A stretch of DNA of 64,000 bases from Chlorobiota bacterium (GCA_016788565.1 JAEUSP010000118.1:1-64000); one strand, 5' to 3'. Positions 1 through 9,504 are shown, counted from the first letter of the stretch. The notes: generated by a model not told the origin, from the letters alone. Translations and numbers: made by a program.

Positions 1-26
1 GGATTGTTGCCGCGCTGAAGCAGTGA
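1..26 (+). CDS. 3' end of an upstream gene (partial)
   Basis: Only the last codons are inside the window: reading the frame that ends in TGA at 24-26 gives IVAALKQ and a stop. The stop overlaps the GTG start of the following glycosyltransferase by four bases (GTGA), a common sign of translational coupling, so the missing gene probably belongs to the same operon. Function cannot be told from seven residues. Confidence 0.4.
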
Positions 27-1237
27 AAAAAGGCGTGAGAAGAGCGGTAAAAAAAAGAGTAAAACCAGCACCCGGCGCGGGGGAATCGGGCGGGACAATC
101 ATGCAGCGAATCGGCGCGTTTCTGAAGCCGGTGGAACGCGCGAACCGAGCATTTCTGCGGAAGGCAAGCGGCTGGCTTTGGCGGAATCGCCCGCTGGAAC
201 ACCGGCTGAATCCGGCAACGGTGCGCCGTGTGCTGTTCCTTCGCCACGACGTGCTTGGCGATATGCTGACCACCATGCCGATGTTCCGGCTGCTGAAGCA
301 GATGAACCCAAATATCCAGATTCATGTGGTGGCTTCGCCAAGCAATCAAGTGCTGCTGCAACTGGACCCAAACGTGGATCGGGTAATCGTGATGCCGCAC
401 GGTTTTCTGCCGATGCTGCGGGCCGTTCACCAAGCCAGAAAACACCGCTACGATGCGGTGCTGGCTTGCATTTTTGGGAAAGGGACCAACACCGGAATGC
501 TGGCAAATTTCATGGGTGGAAAACGTGCCGTGAAAGCCACCGTCAACCGCGACCCACGCTACCACGCTTACTTCAACGTGCAGTCGCGCAGGGCGGCGGA
601 GATACGGAGCACGTGGGAGAAAATGCTGATGCTGGTGGCCGACACGTTCGATGTTCCCGACTCGGTTGATGCGATTCAGCCCTACGTTATCATCCCCGAT
701 GCTTCCGCGCTGGCTGCCGAACAACGGCTTGCCCAGCTTGGGTTGAACGGTGAGCAGATACTCTCGGTGAATCTTTCGGCACGGTCGCGGAATAATTGGC
801 CGATTGAGAAATTCCATGAGCTTCTGCAGGAAGTGCTGCGCCGCTACCCGGCACTGCGGTTGCTGCTGATTGCCACGCCGGATGACCGCCCGATTGCTCA
901 ACAACTCCACCGCCTTCTTTCCGACAACAGGGTCGCCCTCTATCCTTCCACCAAGGACCCGCTGGAGGTGATCGCCGTCATCAAACAAAGCTGGATGGCA
1001 CTCACCCCCGACACCGGAATCATCCACATGGCTTCGGCGGTTGGAACACCGGTTGTTGGGCTGTACGTTGGCGGCCAAGCTGCCGCCGAATGGAGGCCGT
1101 TCGGCGTTCCGTACCGTGTGGTGACTTCCGCCACCGGGATACCTGTTGCCACAATCCCGCCAGCCGAGGTGATGCAGGCATTGGATGACTTGGCGGCGGA
1201 AGTATCCCGCACAGAATGCGCTGCGGCCAGCGGCTAA
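23..1237 (+). CDS. Glycosyltransferase family 9 (ADP-heptose:LPS heptosyltransferase-like)
   Basis: A GT-B fold enzyme of the family that adds heptose or related sugars to the LPS core at the inner face of the cytoplasmic membrane. Near residue 74 is the family's N-terminal nucleotide-fold motif (RHDVLGDML), and near residue 330 the C-terminal donor-binding motif TPDTGIIHMASAVGTPVVG. The length (404 aa) is slightly long for the family because of a basic, low-complexity N-terminus of about 26 residues; an ATG at 101 is a plausible alternative start. The GTG start at 23 is kept because it overlaps the upstream stop as GTGA. The 3' end overlaps the convergent dehydrogenase gene by four bases, leaving no room for a terminator. 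The exact sugar is unknown. Confidence 0.85.
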   Translation: MKKGVRRAVKKRVKPAPGAGESGGTIMQRIGAFLKPVERANRAFLRKASGWLWRNRPLEHRLNPATVRRVLFLRHDVLGDMLTTMPMFRLLKQMNPNIQIHVVASPSNQVLLQLDPNVDRVIVMPHGFLPMLRAVHQARKHRYDAVLACIFGKGTNTGMLANFMGGKRAVKATVNRDPRYHAYFNVQSRRAAEIRSTWEKMLMLVADTFDVPDSVDAIQPYVIIPDASALAAEQRLAQLGLNGEQILSVNLSARSRNNWPIEKFHELLQEVLRRYPALRLLLIATPDDRPIAQQLHRLLSDNRVALYPSTKDPLEVIAVIKQSWMALTPDTGIIHMASAVGTPVVGLYVGGQAAAEWRPFGVPYRVVTSATGIPVATIPPAEVMQALDDLAAEVSRTECAAASG

Positions 1238-3213
1238 TACTCCAACACCTCCATCACTTTGCTTCGCAGCTGGTGGTTTGCAAAAAACATTTCTTCCAGC
1301 CCGCGATTGAACGGAACCGGAGTATCCATCGAGCCAACCCGCACCACTGGCGCGTCTAACCAACGGAACATTTTCTCCGCAATCGTTGCCGCAATCTCAC
1401 CGCCGAAGCCACCGGTCAGTGTGTCCTCATGCAGCACCAAGCACCGCCCGGTTTTCTGCACCGATTGGAACACCGTCTCCTGATCCCACGGGATCAACGT
1501 CCGCAGGTCAATAATTTCAAGGTCGGCATCTGGAAGTTGGGCGGCCAATGCGGTTGCCCAATGAACCCCCAAACCGTAGGTGACAACCGTCAGGCGGGAC
1601 CCCACACGCACCACTCGCGCTTGGCCAAACGGCAGTGAGTAATAATCGTCGGGGACCATCCCTTTGATGCTTCGGTAGAGCAGTTTGTGCTCGAAAAACA
1701 TCACCGGGTTGGGATCAACCAGGGCGGCGGTTAGCAACCCTTTTGCATCGAACGGCGTGGCCGGATAGGCCACCTTCAGGCCAGGGACATGGGCAAACCA
1801 CGCCTCGGTGCTTTGCGAGTGGAACGGCCCGGCACCAACCCCCGCGCCGGTTGGCATCCGCACGGTGACGTTCACCGATTGCCCCCAGCGGTAGTGGGTT
1901 TTTGCAAGATTGTTGACGATCTGATTGAACCCGCAGGAGACGAAGTCGGAGAACTGCATCTCCACCACCGAAGCTCTTCCGGCAATGGAAAGCCCAAGCC
2001 CCGCGCCCACGATTGCTGACTCGCAGAGCGGAGTGTTCCGCACGCGCCCGGCACCGAACTTCTCCAGAAATCCTTCCGTCACCTTAAACACCCCGCCGTA
2101 CTCGGCAATATCTTGCCCCATGATTACCAGTTTTGGATCATGCTCCATCCCCTGGCGCAGCGCGTCGCTGACGGCATCCACCAACCGTTTTTCGCTGAAT
2201 GTTTTGTGCTCTGGGTCCACCGGTGCGGGGATGCCGGGGGCATAGACATCGGCAAGCTCGGTGGCGGCGTTGGGGATTGGATCCGGCGCGCTCAGCATCG
2301 AATCAACACCGGCCTCAATTTCCGTTTTCAGCCGCGCACGGATTTCGTGGATTCGTTCTTCGGTGAGTAAGCCGCTGGCAAGCAGGAATGCTTCGTAGTT
2401 TTTCACCGGGTCCTTCACTTCCCACTCCTGGAACAACTCCTTCGGGACGTAGGCAGTGCCGGATGCTTCCTCGTGGCCGCGCATCCGGAAGGTCATTGCT
2501 TCAAGGATTACCGGCTTGCGGTCGGCGCGCATCTTGGCGGCAATGGCGGTGACGGCATCGAACACCTCCAACACATTGTTCCCATCCACCTGCACCCCTT
2601 CAATGCCGTAGCCGATCGCCTTATCAATGAACTGCTTGAACCGGAACTGGTCGCGCGAAGGGGTGCTGAGGCCGTAGCCGTTGTTCTCAATCAGAAAGAT
2701 TACGGGAAGCTCCCAAACCGCAGCAACGTTAATCGCTTCATGGAAGTCCCCTTCGCTTGCGCCGCCATCGCCGCTGAACACCACGGCGATGGTTTCTTCT
2801 TTATCCAAGTTGCTGGCAAGGGCGATTCCATCGGCCACGCCAAGCATCGCGCCTAAGTGCGAGATCATCCCGATGACGCGGTGTTCCGGCGCGCCAAAAT
2901 GGAAGCTGCGGTCGCGTCCGTTGGTGTAGCCGTCGGCCTTCCCTTGCCACTGGCGGAACAGGCGGTCCAGCGGCATTTCGCGCCCGGTGAACACGCCAAG
3001 ATTGCGGTGCAGCGGAAGGATGTAATCGCCCGTGCGGATAGCTTGTGTCATCCCAACGGAAATCCCCTCCTGCCCAATCCCCGAAAACCATTTGCTGATC
3101 CGCCCTTGCCGCAGAAGGATCAGCATCTTCTCCTCAATCATGCGTGGCAGCAGGATTGCTTTGTACAGCTTCAGCAGGGACTCATCGGAATGGTTGCTGC
3201 GGTCGAATTTCAT
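1234..3213 (-). CDS. 2-oxoacid dehydrogenase E1, alpha and beta subunits fused
   Basis: A thiamine-diphosphate enzyme that decarboxylates pyruvate or a branched-chain 2-oxoacid and passes the acyl group to the E2 lipoyl domain. About 659 aa, the sum of separate E1 alpha and beta chains. The alpha half (about 10-330) carries the ThDP motif GDGGASEG at 148-155 followed by ENN at 176-178; the beta half (about 340-655) has the E1-beta core (ESAIVGAGLGLSIAG, then MQFSDFV). I start at ATG 3213, where family similarity begins; an upstream in-frame ATG at 3357 would add 48 residues with no family character. No E2 or E3 gene lies nearby. The substrate (pyruvate or branched chain) cannot be told from motifs alone. 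Confidence 0.9.
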   Translation of the reverse strand: MKFDRSNHSDESLLKLYKAILLPRMIEEKMLILLRQGRISKWFSGIGQEGISVGMTQAIRTGDYILPLHRNLGVFTGREMPLDRLFRQWQGKADGYTNGRDRSFHFGAPEHRVIGMISHLGAMLGVADGIALASNLDKEETIAVVFSGDGGASEGDFHEAINVAAVWELPVIFLIENNGYGLSTPSRDQFRFKQFIDKAIGYGIEGVQVDGNNVLEVFDAVTAIAAKMRADRKPVILEAMTFRMRGHEEASGTAYVPKELFQEWEVKDPVKNYEAFLLASGLLTEERIHEIRARLKTEIEAGVDSMLSAPDPIPNAATELADVYAPGIPAPVDPEHKTFSEKRLVDAVSDALRQGMEHDPKLVIMGQDIAEYGGVFKVTEGFLEKFGAGRVRNTPLCESAIVGAGLGLSIAGRASVVEMQFSDFVSCGFNQIVNNLAKTHYRWGQSVNVTVRMPTGAGVGAGPFHSQSTEAWFAHVPGLKVAYPATPFDAKGLLTAALVDPNPVMFFEHKLLYRSIKGMVPDDYYSLPFGQARVVRVGSRLTVVTYGLGVHWATALAAQLPDADLEIIDLRTLIPWDQETVFQSVQKTGRCLVLHEDTLTGGFGGEIAATIAEKMFRWLDAPVVRVGSMDTPVPFNRGLEEMFFANHQLRSKVMEVLEY

Positions 3214-3438
3214 AAATATCAGCGGTTGCCGTGTGTGGGAAAAAACGTGCTGCGAAAATAGGAAACGGGGGAAGGGAAGCCTGCATGAATTACGAATTAT
3301 GAAGGGTGAAAAACTTGCCCCGCCCTCCCCTTCCCCCGCTGATGTTTTCATCAGCATGAACGGAGGAAAGAAGGGCGGGGCAGCAAGGATTGCAAACTAC
3401 GCCATGCGTGCGGGGGGGTGAGTGAGTGAGTAGGCCAG

Positions 3439-5628
3439 CTACTTCACCACCACCGGCAAGCGGATTGTTTTTTTCTGGTCGGAGACCACCAGCGTATAAA
3501 CCCCTGGCGGCAGGTTAGCTGCGTTGAACCGGAAGATGCGCCCGCCGCGGAAGGCTTCGGTTTGCACCACCCTGCCCGCCATACCGATCACCTCCACACG
3601 CCCTTCGCCGAACTCCCTTCCCAGCCCAACCACCGCTTCGGTTTCCACCGGGTGCGGCTCGATACTGATCCCTTGCTCCGAACGAAATTGCTGCGGCGCG
3701 CCGGTGACAATCATCTGCACCATTTCCGACACGCCAACGCACCCCACCGAGTCCACCGTTTGCACGCTGTACCGCCCGTTCACCGTGACCGTGATGGATT
3801 GACCGGTTTCCCCTTGCAAGGCTTGGTTGTTGCGGAACCATTGGTAGGAGCGCGCTTCGGATGAGGTGAGCACCGAGTCGGCAACGGCAATTGTTGGCTG
3901 CACGGGCGACTGCACTTTTACCGTGGCGCGGGCGGTGTCGGTACAGCCGCCAACATCGGTGTAGATCAAGGTGTAGGTGCCGGCCAGCCGGACAACAATG
4001 GAGCGTTCGGTTGGGCCATGCAGCCAGCGATAACTTCCGGCTTGATCGGGCGCGAACAACAGAACGCTATCCCCCTGGCACAGCGTAATTGTCCCCGAGG
4101 GCGACAGCGTCACTTGCTGCTTGGGAGCAACGGTGAACGAGTCGCTGGCTTGGCTGATTGCTGGCGGGTTTGTTGTGCTGACACGAATCCGATACGTGCC
4201 AGCCGGAAGGTCGCACGGAAGCGAAACGTTCAGCGTACTGGTTCCGCCAACGCTTTTGCGACGGGTCAGGGTTCGTTTCCAGAAGAAGCGTTCTTGCTCA
4301 TCGGAAATTTCAACGTTCAGCGTGTTGTCGGGCGTAAAAACTCCGTTCAGCGTCACCGCCGAGTGCAGGGTGTTGCCCGCGCGGTAGTCAGCGCGATCTA
4401 CCGTTGGGGTGCTGATGCTTGCGCCAGTTTCCTTTGCTGGCCACAGCTCAATAATCCGGTCGTCCTGGGCGCGGGGGAATCCTAAATCGCTGCGGGCGCG
4501 GTCGTCGCGGTTGGAGGTTGAGATAAAAATGCGGCCATCAGGAGCCACGCAGATACCGCGCAGCCGCCCCAACGTCTGCTCGCCGAATCGCTCGGCAAAC
4601 AGGCGTGTGCTATCTACAATGCGGGTTCCATCCTCGCTGAGCTTGAACTGGTACATCCCATCCTTGTGGGTAACGACCAACAAGCTGTTTTGCCATTCAG
4701 GAATCAGGGGGTGGTTGTAGTACACAACATCACCCGGGGCCGCAGTTAGTTGTTGGCCAGCATACCAGGTATGAATAGGATCAGCCATGTTGGAGTCTTG
4801 GCAGTGCTGCTTCTCATTAAACAACCAATCATCGCAGTAGCCGTGGACTAATGGCCAGCCGTAGTTGCGTCCGCGCTGGATGATATTGAGTTCATCATCC
4901 TCAGCCGGGCCATGCTCGCTGGAATAGACGATTCCCCCTTTGCCCACGGTTAGCCCTTGAGGATTCCGGTGCCCTGTGGTCCACAACAGGCTTGCCGGCC
5001 AGGGGTTGTTTGGCCACGGATTATCCGCCGGGACAGTTCCATCGGGGTTAATCCGCAAAACTTTACCATTGATCAGGTTCTGGTTTTGCGCATCCATTTG
5101 CGTTTCGTAGGCCCCTTGCTCGCCGGTGGTCATCAGGATTGTCCCGTCATCCAGTGTCACCAGCCGGCTTCCGCTGTGGTAGTATCCGGCGTGGATGGTG
5201 TCAAGCAAAGCGCGTGGCTCCACCAGGGTGTCGCGTGCGGCATCGTAGCGGAAACGAACTAATTTTTCGGCAATCCAAATCACCCCTTTTTGCAGGTAGG
5301 TATAGACCACAAAAACGTAGGGGCTGTCGGGGAAATCGCGGTGCAGTGTCATCCCCAACATTCCCGACTCGGCTCCTTCCCAAACTTCCTCCACCCGGGC
5401 CAGAACGTGAAGCTCGCCAGTGGCCGGATTGACCCGGCTGATACGGCCATAATGCTCGGTGAACCAGATGTGGTTATCCTTCCCCCATAAAATTTCCCAG
5501 GGAGTGTCAAGGTTGCCGACAACATCACGCATGTACAGCGGCGGTTGCGCCTGAACAGCGGTGTTCGGAAGAAGCCAGCAGCAGAAAAGCAGAGCAACAG
5601 ACAGCGAGAAGTGCAGACGAGGACGCAT
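3439..5628 (-). CDS. Secreted PQQ-type sugar (glucose/sorbosone) dehydrogenase with T9SS sorting domain
   Basis: 729 aa. A signal peptide (hydrophobic stretch, cleavage after VQAQ near residue 28) is followed by a six-bladed propeller of the soluble aldose-sugar dehydrogenase family (about 30-395; conserved GHRNPQGL and SEHGPAEDDELN near the middle). These enzymes oxidise aldose sugars outside the cytoplasm with PQQ or similar quinone cofactors. Next come Ig-like/gliding-motility-type modules (about 420-640), and the last 75 residues form a Por/T9SS type A sorting domain (SIEPHPVETEAVVG to LPPGVYTLVV). It should cross the outer membrane by type IX secretion and be released or attached to the surface. 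No PQQ biosynthesis gene is visible here, so the cofactor is unproven. Confidence 0.85.
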   Translation of the reverse strand: MRPRLHFSLSVALLFCCWLLPNTAVQAQPPLYMRDVVGNLDTPWEILWGKDNHIWFTEHYGRISRVNPATGELHVLARVEEVWEGAESGMLGMTLHRDFPDSPYVFVVYTYLQKGVIWIAEKLVRFRYDAARDTLVEPRALLDTIHAGYYHSGSRLVTLDDGTILMTTGEQGAYETQMDAQNQNLINGKVLRINPDGTVPADNPWPNNPWPASLLWTTGHRNPQGLTVGKGGIVYSSEHGPAEDDELNIIQRGRNYGWPLVHGYCDDWLFNEKQHCQDSNMADPIHTWYAGQQLTAAPGDVVYYNHPLIPEWQNSLLVVTHKDGMYQFKLSEDGTRIVDSTRLFAERFGEQTLGRLRGICVAPDGRIFISTSNRDDRARSDLGFPRAQDDRIIELWPAKETGASISTPTVDRADYRAGNTLHSAVTLNGVFTPDNTLNVEISDEQERFFWKRTLTRRKSVGGTSTLNVSLPCDLPAGTYRIRVSTTNPPAISQASDSFTVAPKQQVTLSPSGTITLCQGDSVLLFAPDQAGSYRWLHGPTERSIVVRLAGTYTLIYTDVGGCTDTARATVKVQSPVQPTIAVADSVLTSSEARSYQWFRNNQALQGETGQSITVTVNGRYSVQTVDSVGCVGVSEMVQMIVTGAPQQFRSEQGISIEPHPVETEAVVGLGREFGEGRVEVIGMAGRVVQTEAFRGGRIFRFNAANLPPGVYTLVVSDQKKTIRLPVVVK

Positions 5629-5891
5629 GATTCGCAGGTGTTTAGTGAACGGAGAGAGTGTGTGTGCGCGAAGCAGTAGCGTAGAGAAGCAGTGATGCGA
5701 ATATCACCTTTGGTACGTAGGCTCCACAAGGGGGCATTTTATGCACCTACTCTATCGGCCAGCTTGGCGCAGTGTTGGATGAGGTTGTGTTCAGTTGCGA
5801 GAAGGCTTTGCCGTAGCGAACCCGTTTCGCCACGGCAAAGCCTTCTTTTGCATGATTGATGACTTGGAAGAAACTGGCATCGGCAGCGGGG
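5629..5891. other. Intergenic stretch upstream of the sugar dehydrogenase
   Basis: Apart from the long hairpin at 5801-5845 I see no coding potential. The left part should hold the promoter of the leftward sugar dehydrogenase gene, but no consensus is convincing by eye. Confidence 0.5.
5801..5845. terminator. Long perfect hairpin, likely terminator
   Basis: GAAGGCTTTGCCGT (5801-5814) is exactly inverted at 5832-5845, and GCGAA/TTCGC inside extends the stem. A T-run (TTTT) follows on the + strand; there is none on the - strand side, although the gene ending nearby (gltX) is on the - strand. It may be a terminator of leftward transcripts without a U-tract or a REP-like element. Confidence 0.6.
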
Positions 5892-7343
5892 CTACCTTGC
5901 GGCGGCTTGGGCTTGCAGCCGTTGCAGCGACTCCGCTTTCCCCAGCACCTCCATCGTCTCGAACATCCCCGCGCCAACGCGCTTGCCAGTGATGGCGTAG
6001 CGTAGTGGGTGGATCAGCTTTCCCGCCGAAGCGCCAAGTTCTTCGGCGTAGGCCCTGATCACCGCTTCAATGCTGGTGGTGTTCCAATCGGCATCGCTTA
6101 CCCCTTCCAGCCGGTTTGCAATCTCGGCAATCTGCCCTGTGGTTTCCGGCTTCCAGTGCTTTTCGGCATACTCCTGATCGAAGTTTTTCACCGGGCCAAA
6201 CATGTAGTTGGCAAACGTTGGGAGATCGCTCACGAAGTTGATCCGTTCTTTCACCAAGTTCAGCACTGCCGTGGCGTATGCACGCTCTACTCCATCGAAC
6301 CCAGCTTGCTGAAGCAGTGGCATCAGTTCATCGCCAAGTCGTTCGGCGGGAAGCTGGCGAAGGTACATTCCGTTCATCCAGTTCAGTTTGTCCACATCGA
6401 AAATTGCCCCGGCTTTGTTCACTTTTTCCAAGTCGAACATGGCCACCATCTCCTCCATCGTAAAAATCTCACGGTCGGCAGTGGGGTTCCAGCCAAGCAG
6501 TGCCACAAAGTTCACCAGCGCTTCGGGGAGGTAGCCCTTGTCTTTGTAATCCAGCACCGAAACATCGCCGTCGCGTTTGGAGAGTTTTTTCCGTTCGCGG
6601 CTCAACAGCAGCGGAAGGTGTGCGAACTGCGGTTTTTCCCAACCGAAGGCATCGTACAGCATCACGTGTTTGGGGAGCGACGGAAGCCATTCTTCGGCGC
6701 GGATCACGTGGGTGATGCCCATCAAGTGGTCATCCACAATGTTGGCCAGGTGGTAGGTTGGGAAGCCATCGGACTTCAGCAGAATCTGGTCATCAATGGT
6801 GCGGTTGGCAAAGACGCTTTCGCCCCGCACGATGTCGGTGGTGCGGGTTTCGCCGGTGAGCGGGATGAACAGGCGGATGGTGTGTTCGGCACCTTCGGCC
6901 AGCAGCCGTTGGGTTTCTTCTGGCCCCAGCGTGAACTGGTTCCGCATGGAGGTGCGGTCGTACTTGGGGGCAATGCCCGCTTTCTGCTGGCGTTCACGCA
7001 TCCGCTCAATTTCTTCGGATGTGTCGAATGCGTAGTAGGCGGTTCCGCGCTCAATCAGCACCTGGGCATGGTGGCGGTACAACTCCGTCCGCTCCGACTG
7101 GCGATATGGGCCAAACGAGCCACCAACGTGAGGTCCTTCATCGAACTCAATCCCGGCCCAGCGGAACATTTCGATGATATTTTGCTCGGCCCCTTCAACG
7201 TAGCGTGTTTGGTCGGTATCCTCGATGCGGAGGATACACTGGCCGCCGTGGTGGCGGGCAAACAGGTAGTTGTACAACGCAGACCGAAGGCCGCCAACAT
7301 GCAGCAGCCCGGTTGGCGACGGAGCAAAGCGAACGCGGACCAT
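5892..7343 (-). CDS. gltX: Glutamyl-tRNA synthetase
   Basis: Class I aminoacyl-tRNA synthetase that charges tRNA-Glu (and possibly tRNA-Gln in organisms lacking GlnRS). 483 aa, the usual size. The N-terminus has FAPSPTGLLHVGGLRSALYN with the HIGH-type signature as HVGG at 15-18, IEDTD at 40-44, and the KMSKS loop as KLSKR at 253-257; the anticodon-binding helical domain follows. Start is ATG 7343, since family homology begins at MVRVRFAPSPTG; the in-frame extension upstream runs into the tRNA-His gene and is spurious. It lies 105 bp downstream of tRNA-His on the same strand, separated by a hairpin. Confidence 0.97.
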   Translation of the reverse strand: MVRVRFAPSPTGLLHVGGLRSALYNYLFARHHGGQCILRIEDTDQTRYVEGAEQNIIEMFRWAGIEFDEGPHVGGSFGPYRQSERTELYRHHAQVLIERGTAYYAFDTSEEIERMRERQQKAGIAPKYDRTSMRNQFTLGPEETQRLLAEGAEHTIRLFIPLTGETRTTDIVRGESVFANRTIDDQILLKSDGFPTYHLANIVDDHLMGITHVIRAEEWLPSLPKHVMLYDAFGWEKPQFAHLPLLLSRERKKLSKRDGDVSVLDYKDKGYLPEALVNFVALLGWNPTADREIFTMEEMVAMFDLEKVNKAGAIFDVDKLNWMNGMYLRQLPAERLGDELMPLLQQAGFDGVERAYATAVLNLVKERINFVSDLPTFANYMFGPVKNFDQEYAEKHWKPETTGQIAEIANRLEGVSDADWNTTSIEAVIRAYAEELGASAGKLIHPLRYAITGKRVGAGMFETMEVLGKAESLQRLQAQAAAR

Positions 7344-7417
7344 AACGGGACTTGGTAAAAAAATGGAGGCGAGCCATGCAAGCCGCTGGCGCGCAGGCCC
7401 ACCGATGAACCACAAAC

Positions 7418-7448
7418 AAAAAAAGCACCGACGGAAGCAGTGCTTTTT
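7418..7448 (-). terminator. Terminator after tRNA-His
   Basis: AAAAAAAGCAC at 7418-7428 pairs with GTGCTTTTTT at 7440-7449. Read on the - strand this is a short GC stem followed by a U-run immediately after the tRNA 3' CCA, and it separates the tRNA from gltX. Confidence 0.7.
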
Positions 7449-7526
7449 TGGGGCGAGTGATGGGACTTGAACCCACGACCTCCTGGGCCACAACCAGGCG
7501 CTCTAACCACCTGAGCTACACCCGCC
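7449..7526 (-). tRNA. tRNA-His (anticodon GTG)
   Basis: On the - strand the gene folds as a cloverleaf: acceptor GCGGGTG/CACTCGC, D arm around GCTCAGGTGGTTAGAGC, anticodon stem-loop CTGG-TTGTGGC-CCAG with anticodon GTG, T arm GTGGG-TTCAAGT-CCCAC. An extra 5' G (position 7526) pairs with C73, giving the 8-bp acceptor with G-1 that identifies tRNA-His. The 3' CCA is encoded (7449-7451). Reading frames running through it are artefacts. Confidence 0.97.
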
Positions 7527-7679
7527 ATATCTGGGACTAAAAATCAGGGGTGGCAAACTTAGCGGATTCCAAGCGGCGGAGCAACCGTGGAATGTAAAAT
7601 TGAGTTTGGATGCTGCGATTGCGTGGCTGCCAGCTGCGGACATCCACGGCCTGAAGTAATGTTACGCGAAGCGGAGTGC

Positions 7680-8450
7680 TTATCCGATATCGTTGTTGGT
7701 TGGGGCATTGATTTCAGCATTCACTTCCGCGGCGATTGCGGCCCAATCGGTGTGCGGGGCAAGCGCGGCGGGGTCCAGGTGGGTGGCCAACGAAGGGATG
7801 GGGCTAATCAGCCGCGACTTGGGGAATTTCCAGAAGAAGTAGGTAAGGCCCTGGGCGCATCGCCAGATGTGACGGTCGCGCGGGGTTCGCGGGATTGTGA
7901 ACAAGCGGTGAATCCAAGCATCACGTTTCAGCGCGCCAACACGCGCCCCAAACGTCATGCAGGTGGATTCCACCGTGCGCCAATGCCGATCGCCAGCCAA
8001 CATCACCTTGCTGCGTCCGCCGCCGGCATCGTCGGTGCGGGTGTAGCGGTCTAAGTGATCGAACAGGGTGATGTACTCCACCTTCGGCAATCCCGCAAAC
8101 GCATTCAGCATCTGGCTGAACGCTTCTGGCTTGTAGAGGTAATCGTCTTCCGCGAAATAGACCAAATCGGTGCTTGGCAGCGCGGTTGCCATTCCCAGCA
8201 CTTGCCGATACGACGGGCTGTTCCCCAAGCCGGGGAAGGCGACGATCTTCCCCCAGTTGGACATCACCTGCAATCGGTCATCGGGCATGGGACCATCGTT
8301 GATAAACGTCAGCGTTGCGCCCAGGCGGATCGGCTGCCAAGCGCGAAGGAAGCTCCGCAAGCAGAGCATTTTTGAATGGAACGCCGGGCGGTCTTTGCCA
8401 TTATCCCCCCCAGTGGAGCGGTAGAAAAAATGGATGGTTTGTTGCGACAT
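7680..8450 (-). CDS. Glycosyltransferase-like protein, GT-A fold (putative)
   Basis: 256 aa with no signal peptide. The sequence has GT-A features: an N-terminal beta strand then STGGDNGKDRP, and YFAEDDYLYKPEAF near residue 110, where EDD matches the acidic metal/nucleotide-sugar motif of family 2 and related transferases. It probably transfers a sugar to a cell-surface glycan. I start at ATG 8450 (MSQQTIHFFYRS), where similarity to the fold begins; the ORF remains open for 40 more codons but overlaps the divergent promoter region. It stands alone and is divergent from the lipoprotein gene at 8701. Family number and acceptor are not recognised. Confidence 0.6.
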   Translation of the reverse strand: MSQQTIHFFYRSTGGDNGKDRPAFHSKMLCLRSFLRAWQPIRLGATLTFINDGPMPDDRLQVMSNWGKIVAFPGLGNSPSYRQVLGMATALPSTDLVYFAEDDYLYKPEAFSQMLNAFAGLPKVEYITLFDHLDRYTRTDDAGGGRSKVMLAGDRHWRTVESTCMTFGARVGALKRDAWIHRLFTIPRTPRDRHIWRCAQGLTYFFWKFPKSRLISPIPSLATHLDPAALAPHTDWAAIAAEVNAEINAPTNNDIG

Positions 8451-8700
8451 CAAGAGTGGAGCTAAAAGCGGAATAGCAAACAACTGCTGGGCAGAAATCG
8501 GGAACTGCTCCAGGTTTGGGAACAAAATACGGATTGCCCATGCCCCACCGGAACCGCCCGAGTGTTGCAATGTTCGCCATGTTTTTTACCTGCTTCCCGT
8601 AACCTTCTCATTTTTTTTGGTTCTGTTGCTGTATCAATTCCTTTTCTTCAGTAGTTTTGCCACCGGTTTTGGGGTGGCTTGCTGCGCTCTGTTTTCTTCC

Positions 8701-9372
8701 ATGTTTGCTTCCGTTGGCAGAACCCGATTGCGTGCGTTGAGGAACAATCAACACCATAGTACAGCATTGTTGATGACGCTGGGCTTGCTTGGCATCATCT
8801 GGCTTTCTGCGTGCCGCGACCCGCTGTCGGTTGCGCCGGTTGTCACCCAGGTCAACCCGCACGATGCGGCAATCCTGCGGGACTCCGTTTTTCTTCGCAG
8901 TCCGGGCGATAGCATCTACGCCACCATCAACCTGAATAGCAAAACCGAGCAAGTGGTATTTGCCACCCAGGTTCTGCGTCCAGATGTCTATAACGATCAA
9001 GTCAACGGAGGCTACTACCTCACCATCCAAGCTACCCGCGACGGGTTGGGGGGGGATTATGAGATCATCTCTCTTCGGCTGGATGGCATTCGCGACACCG
9101 GGGTGTACGTTATCAATGGCCCCTACATCGCGCCAAAAAATGGCATTGACACCTCGCTCCCGGCCTACTACGGGGCCACCTACGAACGGAAATTGCAGGG
9201 GGGATTCCCCGACACCTACAACACAACTATTGTCCGGGGCGAAGTCCACATCCTGAAGATTGATGAGGAGCTGGGGGTGATTATCGGCAGCTTCTGGTTT
9301 GTTGCCCGCAACTCCAACGGCGATGAAGTTGCTGTTGATGGCGGAACCTTCCGCATCACCCTTAGAAAGTAG
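8701..9372 (+). CDS. Putative lipoprotein of unknown function
   Basis: About 223 aa. A hydrophobic segment (TALLMTLGLLGIIWL) ends in the lipobox LSAC, predicting lipid attachment at Cys 38. The rest is a soluble, beta-rich sequence with no family I recognise. Start chosen at ATG 8701; ATG 8773 is an alternative but would leave a signal peptide with almost no n-region. The frame stays open upstream to 8434 through AT-rich DNA that lacks codon character. A T9SS cargo gene follows 132 bp downstream and both are likely envelope proteins. Confidence 0.6.
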   Translation: MFASVGRTRLRALRNNQHHSTALLMTLGLLGIIWLSACRDPLSVAPVVTQVNPHDAAILRDSVFLRSPGDSIYATINLNSKTEQVVFATQVLRPDVYNDQVNGGYYLTIQATRDGLGGDYEIISLRLDGIRDTGVYVINGPYIAPKNGIDTSLPAYYGATYERKLQGGFPDTYNTTIVRGEVHILKIDEELGVIIGSFWFVARNSNGDEVAVDGGTFRITLRK

Positions 9373-9504
9373 CCGATGCCCGGCACACCCACTACCTACC
9401 AAATTTTTGCACTACCCACAGGTGAGAACTTTTGCAGGTTTCGTTGTCTTTACCGTAGCACTACGGCAACGACGCTCAGCAATTGGCTTTTCCAGCACAG
9501 CAGA

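Noticed and set aside
6009-7358. A 449-residue reading frame antisense to gltX
   Set aside because: It is a high-G+C shadow of a clearly conserved synthetase gene and has no recognisable domain or start context.
7055-7528. Frame across tRNA-His reading MAGVAQVVRAPGCG
   Set aside because: This is the usual artefact of translating a tRNA gene; the cloverleaf with G-1 and CCA is unambiguous.
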